NCBI RefSeq assembly: GCF_000012505.1
Contig: NC_007513.1
Coordinates: 1,116,001-1,180,000, forward strand
Direction of reading: 5' to 3'
DNA from: Synechococcus sp. CC9902
Lineage (GTDB): Bacteria; Cyanobacteriota; Cyanobacteriia; PCC-6307; Cyanobiaceae
Length of the DNA stretch: 64,000 nucleotides
This document shows positions 37,644 to 45,942 of the stretch, in pieces (position 1 is the stretch's first letter; each line of letters starts with the position of its first letter). The notes below the pieces were generated by a model that saw only the letters and a list, made by a program, of their open reading frames with translations, made no database searches and was not told the origin of the DNA. The position numbers were made by a program, and so were the translations under genes.

Positions 37644-38404
37644 ATGGTTCTCAATGCCCGTCAACGCCATGAAGAGCGGCGCTGCTTACCGCCTGGCACC
37701 AATCAGCGAAATCAAAAGGTTCTTCAGCACTTGGGGTTGGCCCATTGCGTGGCGATGCGTCAACGTCATCGTGGACCGGAAGAACGGGACGATCTCCTTC
37801 AAGAAGCCTGCCTTGGCTTGATTCAAGGTCTGCAAAAGTTTGACCCGTCCCGTGGCTTGCGCCCCAGCAGCTACTTGATGAGCCGAGCGAACGGCCAGGT
37901 TTTGCACTACCGGCGAGACCGATCGCGCATGGTGCGCATTCCTTGGCGACTCCAAGACCTTTATGTCTCCGGTCAACGCCTGCAACAAGAACGGACGCAA
38001 AAGGGTCACCTCCTCTGAGCGATCGATCCATTGCGGTGCGCTTAAAAGTGAGTCCCCAACGATGGCTGGATGCCTGTGCAGCGGAAGTCAGTAAAAAAAT
38101 GATGGGGATTGAGGATTTGGACTTACAAGCCCCTAGTGGCCGCAATCCAGATCCTCAAGCGGAGTGGCTTCATGGTGTTCTACCTAAGCTCGCCCCAATC
38201 CATCAGACATTGCTGAAGCAACATTGGATTGAAGGGGTTCGTCTTCGGGAACTAGCCCAATCCCATCGGATCAGCCAACGACGCTTGAAGCAGATGCTGG
38301 AAGATGCGATTACAACCCTGCGATTGTTGGCAGCACAAGATGGCTTGCTAGTGCCGTCCAGCCCATTGCCAAACCAGCTGCCAGAAGCGTTTGCAGCGCA
38401 TTAA
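37644..38404 (+). pseudogene. Sigma-70 family factor split by a -1 frameshift
   Basis: Two frames together make one small sigma factor. The first (37644-38018) encodes region 2: HRGPEERDDLLQEACLGLIQGLQKFDPSRG, SSYLMSRANGQVLHYRRDRS. It stops at 38016. The -1 frame (open from about 37943 to 38404) encodes regions 3-4: LSDRSIAVRLKVSPQRW, LAPIHQTLLKQHWIEGVRLRELAQSHRISQRRLKQMLEDA. The frames join naturally at A-AAG-GGT (38000-38006), a canonical X-XXY-YYZ slippery heptamer. It is either an inactivated gene, a sequence error, or programmed -1 frameshifting. Confidence 0.7.
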
Positions 38405-39095
38405 TCAGCTCATTGCTCAGCCACCCCACGCGGTTTTGAACAACGGCTCCCATGACACTTTCAGCAAGGGTGGCCAGTAGACCCACCACCATCACCACTC
38501 CAGCTGCCATGGCGTTGGGGATCAGGGGGAGTTGAGACGAACTGAGCCCCCAAAGCGCAAAGGTCATCACCACACTGCCAGCAGCGCTCGCCATGGTTCC
38601 TTCCAGACTGATCGCACCATCGGTTCCAGGTGCGACCGGCCTGAGTGTGGTGATCAACAGGGTCGTACGACCCCAACGCTTGCCAATTTCACTGCCAAAA
38701 GTATCGGCCAGTTTGGCGGCAAAACTTGCCGAAAATCCAATCAACACAACCTGGCGCCAAAGACTGGCGTCTTCCGGTGAAGCCGCAAGAACGAGAGCCA
38801 GACCCGCACCGACCGCTGCTGAGCCCCAGACGTTTTCAGGGCCTCGTCGTCCCTCACGGGCTTCGGCCAACCCACGGCGTTGCTTGTTCTTGAAGCCAAT
38901 GCGCGTCACCAAGCTTCCTACAACCAAATACACAACAACGGCCAACCAACCACGCCAACCGAGGCTCCCCCACAAGATCGTTCCAAGGGCTGCCGCGTGG
39001 ATCCATCCTTGTGTTGTGAGAAGCGGGGTGCGCTGGGCAAAGCTGATAAGAACACCATTCACGACCAGGGCTTCAATCCACATCCAGAGCATCAC
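38310..39095 (-). CDS. DUF92 family membrane protein, VTE6-like (261 aa)
   Basis: Polytopic membrane protein (about six helices). DUF92 includes plant VTE6, a phytyl-phosphate kinase needed for tocopherol and phylloquinone synthesis from chlorophyll-derived phytol. Key stretches are SFAAKLADTFGSEIGKRWG, LRPVAPGTDGAISLEGT and ESVMGAVVQNR. Its 3' end overlaps the 3' end of the sigma gene by 95 bases on the opposite strand. Confidence 0.8.
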   Translation of the reverse strand: MMLWMWIEALVVNGVLISFAQRTPLLTTQGWIHAAALGTILWGSLGWRGWLAVVVYLVVGSLVTRIGFKNKQRRGLAEAREGRRGPENVWGSAAVGAGLALVLAASPEDASLWRQVVLIGFSASFAAKLADTFGSEIGKRWGRTTLLITTLRPVAPGTDGAISLEGTMASAAGSVVMTFALWGLSSSQLPLIPNAMAAGVVMVVGLLATLAESVMGAVVQNRVGWLSNELINALQTLLAAGLAMGWTALASHLVLPTIAGL

Positions 39096-39179
39096 GCGTG
39101 TTGCAGTGCTCTAAGCATCTCTTGTGAACGACAAATAGAGGAGGAGAATCATCCAGTCTTCAATGGATGGGTCGAGCGG

Positions 39180-39671
39180 ATGGTGTTTAACAACGACAAG
39201 AGTTTCTTCCTGACTCTTGATGGCGAAGCTGCACCGGCCAAGATCGATCTGCCCACAGAGCCGATGGAGACCGAGGAGAGCCAAGACACACCACAAGCAG
39301 CATCAGCCCCAACGCTGCTCGTCGCACCGTCTAATCAAGGTGATGGTGCTGCCTCCTCCGCCTCGGTAACAGTTTCAACGGCGATATCGACGGACCGTTC
39401 TGCCGTTCAAAACAATCAGAACGCAACCGTCCAGGCCTCAGAGCCCAAGAGCACAGAGCCAGTCGTTACACCCAAGAGCGATGGCCTCACCACAGCAGAA
39501 GCCATCGCCGCGGATCTTGCAGTCGCCGAAGCTGCTCGGCCTGAAATGACCTACAGCACGTATGCCCCTGACAATCTCACGCCAGGCTCAGTTTTGAATC
39601 AGCGCAGGCGGGCACCTGGTGCTGCAGTGAAAAACTTCCGCAACATGGCAGAAGATCTGTTCAGGAGTTGA
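39180..39671 (+). CDS. Low-complexity protein with conserved ends (163 aa)
   Basis: The first 25 residues (MVFNNDKSFFLTLDGEAAPAKIDLP) and the last 40 (EMTYSTYAPDNLTPGSVLNQRRRAPGAAVKNFRNMAEDLFRS in part) look structured. The 90 residues between are Ala/Ser/Thr/Pro-rich and probably disordered. Function unknown. The frame is open further upstream, but 39180 is the first ATG after the DUF92 promoter region. It overlaps the end of rsmE by 11 bases. Confidence 0.65.
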   Translation: MVFNNDKSFFLTLDGEAAPAKIDLPTEPMETEESQDTPQAASAPTLLVAPSNQGDGAASSASVTVSTAISTDRSAVQNNQNATVQASEPKSTEPVVTPKSDGLTTAEAIAADLAVAEAARPEMTYSTYAPDNLTPGSVLNQRRRAPGAAVKNFRNMAEDLFRS

Positions 39672-40392
39672 GTTGATGCTCACGCCAACGAATTAGTTCA
39701 ACGGCCCCAGCCACTGCGGCGGTGGACGTTCGCAGAATTGAAGGTCCCAAATGGATCGGGACGACTGAATGATCGTTCAGTGCTTCGAGTTCAGCCACCG
39801 TCCAGCCTCCTTCGGGACCAACAATCAACCATGTGGTTTGACCTGGAGCGGCCTTCTGCTGAAACCAATCCTTCAGTGGGCCAACGTTGGGCGTCCGCGT
39901 TACACCAACAGCTTTCTGGCCAGAACAGGAATTCAGCCACGAATCAAGGGAGTTGAGCTCCAAAACGGTTGGTTTCCAAAGGCGCTCACACTGTTCGACC
40001 GCTTCACGAACAATCGTGTTCCAGCGATCTGGACGGTGCTCAGCCTGCGGAACAGTCCGTTCACATCGAAGCGGTTGAATCGCATCGATGCCGAGTTCAC
40101 AGGCCATCCTCACCACATCGTCAAAACCACGACGGATGATCGACACAGCAAGTCCCAATCTTGGATGAGGTTGAACGACCTGTTCGCATGGATGGGGTTG
40201 GGTCTTCACTGTGTATTCATCGACCAGTTCTGCCTGCCAGAGCTGGCCACAGCCATCGGAAATCGCCAGGGGATCACCAATCCGCAAGCGAAGCACACGT
40301 CGGAGGTAGTGGGATTCATCGTTCTGGAGCGTTAACAGCTCCGATCCAACGAATCGGTCAGGCTGAATCAACAGACGTCTGAGTTCACGCAC
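39661..40392 (-). CDS. rsmE: 16S rRNA m3U1498 methyltransferase RsmE (243 aa)
   Basis: SPOUT-class methyltransferase. The N-terminal PUA-like part begins RELRRLLIQPDRFVG, and the knot region holds LIVGPEGGWTVAELEAL and LGPSILRTSTAAVAG, the SAM site. I place the start at GTG 40392, which overlaps the end of the DUF3531 gene by 8 bases; the M at 40440 is too far upstream. Confidence 0.9.
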   Translation of the reverse strand: MRELRRLLIQPDRFVGSELLTLQNDESHYLRRVLRLRIGDPLAISDGCGQLWQAELVDEYTVKTQPHPCEQVVQPHPRLGLAVSIIRRGFDDVVRMACELGIDAIQPLRCERTVPQAEHRPDRWNTIVREAVEQCERLWKPTVLELNSLDSWLNSCSGQKAVGVTRTPNVGPLKDWFQQKAAPGQTTWLIVGPEGGWTVAELEALNDHSVVPIHLGPSILRTSTAAVAGAVELIRWREHQLNS

Positions 40393-40834
40393 CGGCAGGG
40401 AAGACGCTGTCGGGATGATCTTCAACAGGCCAATCTTCATTCACTCCACCTACCACCATCTCGACAAGTTGAACCACATCAGCATCGAGTTGACGTAATG
40501 CATTAATCAAAATATCGAGCGATACGCCATCACTTGTACCCAGGTCAATCCAACACCTCGCCCATTCTTCTTGGTATTCCATTTGCCCCATGTTGTGCAT
40601 CAGCGCCGGCATCACCGAATCGGCTTCCTCGTTGTTGTATCCCATCCAACTCATATCAGCGCCTTCGTCATGCACCTGCAGATTCTCAGCGTTAAAACCC
40701 CCGAGACGACCGATCACGTACCAGCTGTCAAAAATTCCATCCACATAATTTCGTTCCCCTTGACTCGGAACGTCTGCAAAACGCAGCCAAACCCAACAAT
40801 TAAAAGGATCCACTTCACGGAATCGAACGTCCAT
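40385..40834 (-). CDS. DUF3531 family protein (149 aa)
   Basis: Conserved in cyanobacteria and plants, function unknown. Characteristic opening DVRFREVDPFNCWVWLRF, then a Trp/Glu-rich middle (YNNEEADSVMPALMHNMGQMEYQEEWARCW). Soluble. Upstream gene of rsmE with an 8-base overlap, and divergent from the ABC ATPase gene (41 bases). Confidence 0.8.
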   Translation of the reverse strand: MDVRFREVDPFNCWVWLRFADVPSQGERNYVDGIFDSWYVIGRLGGFNAENLQVHDEGADMSWMGYNNEEADSVMPALMHNMGQMEYQEEWARCWIDLGTSDGVSLDILINALRQLDADVVQLVEMVVGGVNEDWPVEDHPDSVFPAGA

Positions 40835-40875
40835 AGACCCAAGGCATACACCTCATCATCGTTCAAGCTGAGCTG

Positions 40876-41514
40876 ATGCTTCAACTGTCTGATGTCACCT
40901 ACGCACCCGCGACGGTTGCGTCGCCCGTGCTTCGGGGTGCCAGTTTCCATGCTGAGCGAGGAAAACCGCTTTTGATTGCAGGAGCCAGTGGGTCTGGAAA
41001 GACATCTTTACTAGAGGTGATCAGTGGCTTATCAGCCCCGCGATCTGGTTCGATTTCCTGGGAAGGAAAGGTGATGAACCGGCGACAAAGAAGGGGGCTT
41101 TGCGGAATGGTGTTTCAGTTCCCTGAACGCCATTTTCTTGGATTGAATGTGAGCCAAGAACTGCGTTTAGGGCACCGGCGCTTGGGAAGCGATCGCCAAG
41201 ATCAGGTGCTTCATCGGGTTGGGTTGCAGAAGATCTCGCGTATGACGCCTCCGGAACAACTGAGCGGAGGACAACAACGCCGCTTGGCTTTGGCTGTTCA
41301 ACTGTTGCGCGGTGCTGAAGTTTTACTCCTTGATGAACCCACTGCTGGCTTGGATTGGTCGGTCCGCTCCGAGGTGTTGAAGCTTTTGTCAGACCTCGCG
41401 CAAGAGCAAGTTTTGATCGTGGTGACCCATGAGCCTGAATTATTCAATCGATGGGATTCGGATCGATTACGACTGGAGAACGGCCAGCTGACTTCGATGA
41501 CTACATTGATTTGA
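40876..41514 (+). CDS. ECF-type ABC transporter ATPase, ABCI11-like (212 aa)
   Basis: Stand-alone ATPase: Walker [12 protein letters not shown] (about residue 37), the Q-loop [14 protein letters not shown] (the FPE Q-loop is typical of ECF/cobalt transporters), signature [16 protein letters not shown] and Walker [13 protein letters not shown]. Plant ABCI11/NAP14 belongs to the same group. No membrane partner is adjacent. hslO starts 14 bases downstream. Confidence 0.82.
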   Translation: MLQLSDVTYAPATVASPVLRGASFHAERGKPLLIAGASGSGKTSLLEVISGLSAPRSGSISWEGKVMNRRQRRGLCGMVFQFPERHFLGLNVSQELRLGHRRLGSDRQDQVLHRVGLQKISRMTPPEQLSGGQQRRLALAVQLLRGAEVLLLDEPTAGLDWSVRSEVLKLLSDLAQEQVLIVVTHEPELFNRWDSDRLRLENGQLTSMTTLI

Positions 41515-41528
41515 GCTTGGTAAACGTT

Positions 41529-42446
41529 ATGGCTGACCGGCTGGTGAGAGCAACAGCCGCCGGAGGTGGCATACGGCTTGTTGCAGTCTCCACCACCGAA
41601 ACACTGCGAGAAGCACAAGCCCGACATGGGTTGTCCTTGCTCACCGCAGTGATGTTGGGTCGGGCCATGAGCGCGGGATTGATGCTGGCCAGTTCAATGA
41701 AAGTGCGTCACGGCCGAGTGAACCTACGGCTTGGATCGGATGGACCGATCAAAGGATTGATGGTGGATGCGGGTCGTGACGGAACTGTTCGGGGCTACGT
41801 CGGGGAGCCAGCCTTAGAACTCGACCCCATTTCCGATGAAAAAGGAAACTATGGATTTAATTTCAAAGCCGCTGCAGGCACAGGATATTTACATGTGATG
41901 CGCGATGACGGCAAAGGTGAGCCGTTCAACAGCACCGTGGAACTCGTTGGGGGTGCCATTGGTGAAGATGTGGCCTCCTACCTGCTTCATTCCGAACAGA
42001 CGCCGTCTGGTGTGTTTGTTGGTGAAAAAATCAATCGTGATGGGATTTTATGCAGCGGGGGGTTACTCGTACAGATTCTTCCCAAGGCAGCAGAAGAACC
42101 GGCACTCGTTGAGCTGATTGAACAACGATGTCGTGAAATCGAGGGGTTCAGCGAGCGCCTTGCCGCTTGCAACAACAATCTTGAAGATCTACTGATTGAT
42201 GTATTTCCCGACCTTGACCCACAACCTTTAACAGATACTGAGGCCACTCAGGATGTCCGATTTAAATGCCGTTGCACACGAGAGCGGAGTATCGGGGCAC
42301 TGTTATTGCTCGGTCGAAAAGAATTATCTGAAATGCTGGAGGCTGACGGACAAGCTGAACTGACATGCCACTTCTGCAACAACCGTTATGTGGTTGAGCG
42401 TGAGGAATTAATAGGGATTATTGAAGGACTACCCGCAGCTGTTTAA
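41529..42446 (+). CDS. hslO: Redox-regulated chaperone Hsp33 (305 aa)
   Basis: Oxidation-activated holdase. The C-terminal zinc centre reads CRCTRE and CHFCNN (CxC and CxxC). The N-terminal domain has [20 protein letters not shown] and the SVKVxHGR-like [22 protein letters not shown] 41529 gives the usual N-terminus. It overlaps the convergent CPP1-like gene by 4 bases. Confidence 0.93.
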   Translation: MADRLVRATAAGGGIRLVAVSTTETLREAQARHGLSLLTAVMLGRAMSAGLMLASSMKVRHGRVNLRLGSDGPIKGLMVDAGRDGTVRGYVGEPALELDPISDEKGNYGFNFKAAAGTGYLHVMRDDGKGEPFNSTVELVGGAIGEDVASYLLHSEQTPSGVFVGEKINRDGILCSGGLLVQILPKAAEEPALVELIEQRCREIEGFSERLAACNNNLEDLLIDVFPDLDPQPLTDTEATQDVRFKCRCTRERSIGALLLLGRKELSEMLEADGQAELTCHFCNNRYVVEREELIGIIEGLPAAV

Positions 42447-43138
42447 GCCAAAAACAGTGCAGCAAGCCAAAGCAAAGCCGCTGCAGGCAATGCCTGAATT
42501 TGTGCGGGAGTGATCGACAACTGCTGAAGAGCTGTCGGAGACAATGCAATCGTGAACAACGATCCCACCACGAGCCCCACCAGCAGGGCGAGAAGGGTCC
42601 ATCCCAATGACGCCAAAGGGCGTCGTCCGCGTCTGACTTGGCTCAGGAAAACCCCAATGCAGGCCAACGCCAGGACCAGTTGAACACTGGCAACGGAGAC
42701 GACGAGCAAGCCAAGCCCAGCAATGCCGGCGATGACTCGAACAAGCCGACCTTGGCCTTCCACCAACGACCACTGAGGTGTCAAAGAGGCCAACGATTGG
42801 CTTGGATCTGGGAGATTGGTGCGTAATTTCTGCAGAACACTGGTGCCCGGGAAGGAAGGACCCGTTAAGGAAGCAGAGCCAACACCTTCTTCACGTTGAG
42901 ACGCGGTGGCCGCAGCTGGGCTGACCTGACCTTGCTGACGTCCTCGCAACCGGGCCATCAGAACAGCGTCGTAGGCAGCTTCAACACGGGCACGGGCTTG
43001 ATCGTCACCGTCAACATCAGCGATACAACGGGCTTTAGCCGCTTGAACCTGCTCAAAGGTGGCGTCTTGGCTAAGGCCAAGCCGGATATATGGATCTTCC
43101 GAACCGGACTCTGAACCTGATTCGCCCACCGCGGCCAT
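42443..43138 (-). CDS. CPP1-like (J-domain-like) membrane protein (231 aa)
   Basis: The N-terminus [28 protein letters not shown] resembles the J-like domain of CPP1, the plastid chaperone-like protein that stabilises POR. A 50-residue linker follows, then three or four membrane helices (about residues 135-231). Cyanobacterial relatives are common and poorly studied. Confidence 0.75.
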   Translation of the reverse strand: MAAVGESGSESGSEDPYIRLGLSQDATFEQVQAAKARCIADVDGDDQARARVEAAYDAVLMARLRGRQQGQVSPAAATASQREEGVGSASLTGPSFPGTSVLQKLRTNLPDPSQSLASLTPQWSLVEGQGRLVRVIAGIAGLGLLVVSVASVQLVLALACIGVFLSQVRRGRRPLASLGWTLLALLVGLVVGSLFTIALSPTALQQLSITPAQIQALPAAALLWLAALFLA

Positions 43139-43179
43139 GGCCTAAATCAACTCACTATCAAAACAATATCGAGGATTGC

Positions 43180-43479
43180 TCAAAAAAGAGGTGCTCCATG
43201 TCGATATCCCTCACTTCGTTCGAGGCGTCTTCGACAAGATTGCGCATCGGCACGGTTTAACCACTTCCGACGTTTGATAAAAGGCATCTGTGGGGGCAAG
43301 TGATAGCCCTCCAACATTTCCACAGGTTCATCACCCCCTCGGAAAAGCACGTAATCGGTACCACCGTCGGTGCTGCGACGCAGTAGCCAGAGGGAATCCA
43401 CAACCGATCGCTGAACTTTGATCAGTCTGGCGATCTCAGAGCGTCGCTGTGGACCGCTCTTGAAGATCCGCAGATGCAC
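43180..43479 (-). CDS. Conserved-looking small basic protein (99 aa)
   Basis: Basic soluble protein. A possible helix (RRSEIARLIKVQRSVVDSLWLL) is followed by a strand-rich middle (TDYVLFRGGDEPVEML) and an RRKWLNRADAQSCRRRLERSEGY end. No recognised family. It starts 17 bases after the prfC stop on the same strand, so is probably cotranscribed. Confidence 0.65.
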   Translation of the reverse strand: MHLRIFKSGPQRRSEIARLIKVQRSVVDSLWLLRRSTDGGTDYVLFRGGDEPVEMLEGYHLPPQMPFIKRRKWLNRADAQSCRRRLERSEGYRHGAPLF

Positions 43480-43496
43480 TTTCGGCAGTGAAGTTG

Positions 43497-45143
43497 CTAC
43501 AGGCTGATGGGCTCAACACCACTCACGACAGGAGCAACGTTGCTCAATTCAAACTCGGGATGATCTTGATTCAGCTGATTGAGGTTCCACTCATTTTTAA
43601 ATAAAAGCACTGGCCGATTCCACGCATCGCGAACTGTTTTGCAATTAAAAATGCGCCCCAAACGATCGAGTTCTGGCCAGCCCCCTGTTACCCAACGAGC
43701 CACTTGATATCCAAGCGGTTCTAATCGTGTTTCAACGCCATACTCATTTTCAAGTCGGTGCTGCACAACTTCGAGTTGTAGTTGACCCACAGCAGCAAGT
43801 ATTGGATCCCGCTTACTTTCATCAGTGTCGTAGAGAATTTGTACAGCACCCTCCTCACGCAGTTCATTAACCCCCTTTCGAAAATTCTTAAAAGCGGAGG
43901 GGTTCGGATTACGAAGCCAGCTGAAGATTTCTGGGCTGAAGCAAGGAATTCCCTCAAATTCCACCTTTGACCCCACATAAAGGGTGTCGCCGATTGCGAA
44001 CATTCCCGGATTGTTCAAACCAATCACATCCCCGGGGTAAGCATCTTCAACGACTTCACGATCCTGTCCAAAAAGTTTTTGGGGACGCGATAAGCGAATC
44101 GCTTTACCGCTTCGAGCGTGTTTCACCGTCATATCGCGGGCAAAACGACCACTGCAAACACGAACAAAAGCGACGCGATCGCGATGGCGCGGATCCATGT
44201 TGGCCTGCAACTTAAAGACAAATCCCGAGAAATCTTCTCGAAGCGGATCAATCATTCCGTCGCTGCTTGAACGACCAATCGGTCGTTGAGCGAGCTCCAA
44301 AAATGCGTCGAGGAAGGGACGAACACCAAAGTTGGTCATGGCCGAACCAAAAAAGACCGGTGTCAAATCGCCTGAATGCACCGCCTCTAAATCCAAATCG
44401 GCACCTGCAGCCTCCAGCAGCTCAAGTTCTTCAATGGCTAGATCGAGAAGGTCCTCCTCGACCAGTTCACGTAGGGCCGGATCATTCAGCGACAACTTTC
44501 GTTCCGTGGCCTGTTGACCTCGACCGGCACGACTAAACAAGATCACCTCGCGGGTGCGGCGATCGATGACACCTCGGAATTGTTCACCGCTACCGATGGG
44601 CCAGTTCACAGCCCAAGGAATCAGGCCAAGTTCAGATTCAATTTCATCAAGCAAACTCAGCGGATCGCGGCAGGGGCGATCCATTTTGTTGATGAACGTG
44701 AAAATCGGGATCTGTCGCATTCGACAAACCTCAAACAACTTGCGCGTTTGCGGTTCAAGCCCCTTCGCAGCGTCCTCCAACATCACAGCGTTATCTGCAG
44801 CCGCCAAGGTCCGGTAGGTGTCTTCGGAGAAATCTTGGTGTCCAGGCGTATCGAGCAGATTGATCGTTGTTGTGCCGTAGTCGAATTGGAGAACAGTGGA
44901 GGTAATCGAGATTCCCCTCTGCTTTTCAAGTTCCATCCAGTCGGACGTCACCTTGCGTTGCTCCCCCCGCGCCTTCACGGCACCGGCTTGCTGAATGGCA
45001 CCGCCATACAACAGAAGCTTCTCGGTGAGTGTTGTTTTACCAGCATCGGGGTGGGAGATGATCGCGAAATTGCGACGTCGATCCACGGCATCAGCCAATT
45101 GCTTGGCCAAATCAATATCTAGGGGTGCTTGGCTGCTACTCAT
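43497..45143 (-). CDS. prfC: Peptide chain release factor 3 (548 aa)
   Basis: Translational GTPase that recycles RF1/RF2. G1 [13 protein letters not shown] (about residue 31), G3 [17 protein letters not shown]4 [11 protein letters not shown], and the RF3-specific domains 2-3 ([25 protein letters not shown]). Length fits the family. It follows a methyltransferase gene by 9 bases. Confidence 0.95.
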   Translation of the reverse strand: MSSSQAPLDIDLAKQLADAVDRRRNFAIISHPDAGKTTLTEKLLLYGGAIQQAGAVKARGEQRKVTSDWMELEKQRGISITSTVLQFDYGTTTINLLDTPGHQDFSEDTYRTLAAADNAVMLEDAAKGLEPQTRKLFEVCRMRQIPIFTFINKMDRPCRDPLSLLDEIESELGLIPWAVNWPIGSGEQFRGVIDRRTREVILFSRAGRGQQATERKLSLNDPALRELVEEDLLDLAIEELELLEAAGADLDLEAVHSGDLTPVFFGSAMTNFGVRPFLDAFLELAQRPIGRSSSDGMIDPLREDFSGFVFKLQANMDPRHRDRVAFVRVCSGRFARDMTVKHARSGKAIRLSRPQKLFGQDREVVEDAYPGDVIGLNNPGMFAIGDTLYVGSKVEFEGIPCFSPEIFSWLRNPNPSAFKNFRKGVNELREEGAVQILYDTDESKRDPILAAVGQLQLEVVQHRLENEYGVETRLEPLGYQVARWVTGGWPELDRLGRIFNCKTVRDAWNRPVLLFKNEWNLNQLNQDHPEFELSNVAPVVSGVEPISL

Positions 45144-45152
45144 CGGATCTCT

Positions 45153-45827
45153 TCAACCCACTAAGCCTGACACCACCAGATATCGATCGTCCTCAGACCA
45201 TGCCTTGGCGCATTTCATCTCAGCACGACGCAATTGCTGATCGACCTCATCCGTGGTGTATGCGGCCACGAGAGACGCGGTGAAGTCCTGAATCAAAACC
45301 GACGGTGCTTTAGGCAAGTGTTGCTGCTGCAGGCGATGCACCTCAGCCAGACTCGTTGGACGTCGCAAATCTCGGTGCAAGACGCGGCAACCAGGCTTGG
45401 CAATCGATTGCGTTACAGACCAAAGCAGATCGGGCTTCTTGAGGTGGTGCAACAAGCTGTTACTCACCACCAAATCTGCCAAATCCTTGAGTTCAACTTC
45501 GATTTCGTGCAGTTGAAGGCGGATGAACTTCAAGTTGTTTGAAGTACGAATGGAACGTCGCTTGGCCACCGCAAGCATCGGCTCGGAACCATCAATCCCA
45601 ATCACCTGGGCGTTTGGCAACAACTCGGCCAAACGAATGGTGATGTTCCCTGGGCCACAGCCGAGGTCGACAATCAGAGGATCCTTTGGCAGCGGACCTG
45701 TCTCATCCAGCAATTGTTCAATTAAGGCAACCGTTCTGGAATCACCACTGCTGAAATCAGCATCCGCGTAAGCATCCACCTGTTCGTGGGCAGTCATGAG
45801 CTCCGGCTCAGGTATGCGCTGCATCAA
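45153..45827 (-). CDS. Class I SAM-dependent methyltransferase (224 aa)
   Basis: SAM motif I IVDLGCGPGNITIRLAE (about residue 47), acidic motif II VIGIDGSEPML, and a later LVVSNSLLHHL. The substrate cannot be inferred; it resembles the broad UbiE/BioC-like group. Upstream of prfC. Confidence 0.85.
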   Translation of the reverse strand: MMQRIPEPELMTAHEQVDAYADADFSSGDSRTVALIEQLLDETGPLPKDPLIVDLGCGPGNITIRLAELLPNAQVIGIDGSEPMLAVAKRRSIRTSNNLKFIRLQLHEIEVELKDLADLVVSNSLLHHLKKPDLLWSVTQSIAKPGCRVLHRDLRRPTSLAEVHRLQQQHLPKAPSVLIQDFTASLVAAYTTDEVDQQLRRAEMKCAKAWSEDDRYLVVSGLVG

Positions 45828-45942
45828 TGGCTGCCAATTCTGAAATCAGTTTGAACTGGACACTGCAGATGGTGGTAAAGAGAACTTGCTCCCCCCATCT
45901 ATGGCGTTAGGGTTCGACCATTAGTTGTGCCCCTTACCGCAC

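Noticed and set aside
37435-37821. 128-codon plus-strand ORF over the PCP_red and sigma genes
   Set aside because: Overlaps two recognisable genes in other frames and shows no family features.
45828-45942. Possible cobalamin riboswitch before nrdJ
   Set aside because: None of the conserved B12-box elements can be seen in the 115-base leader.
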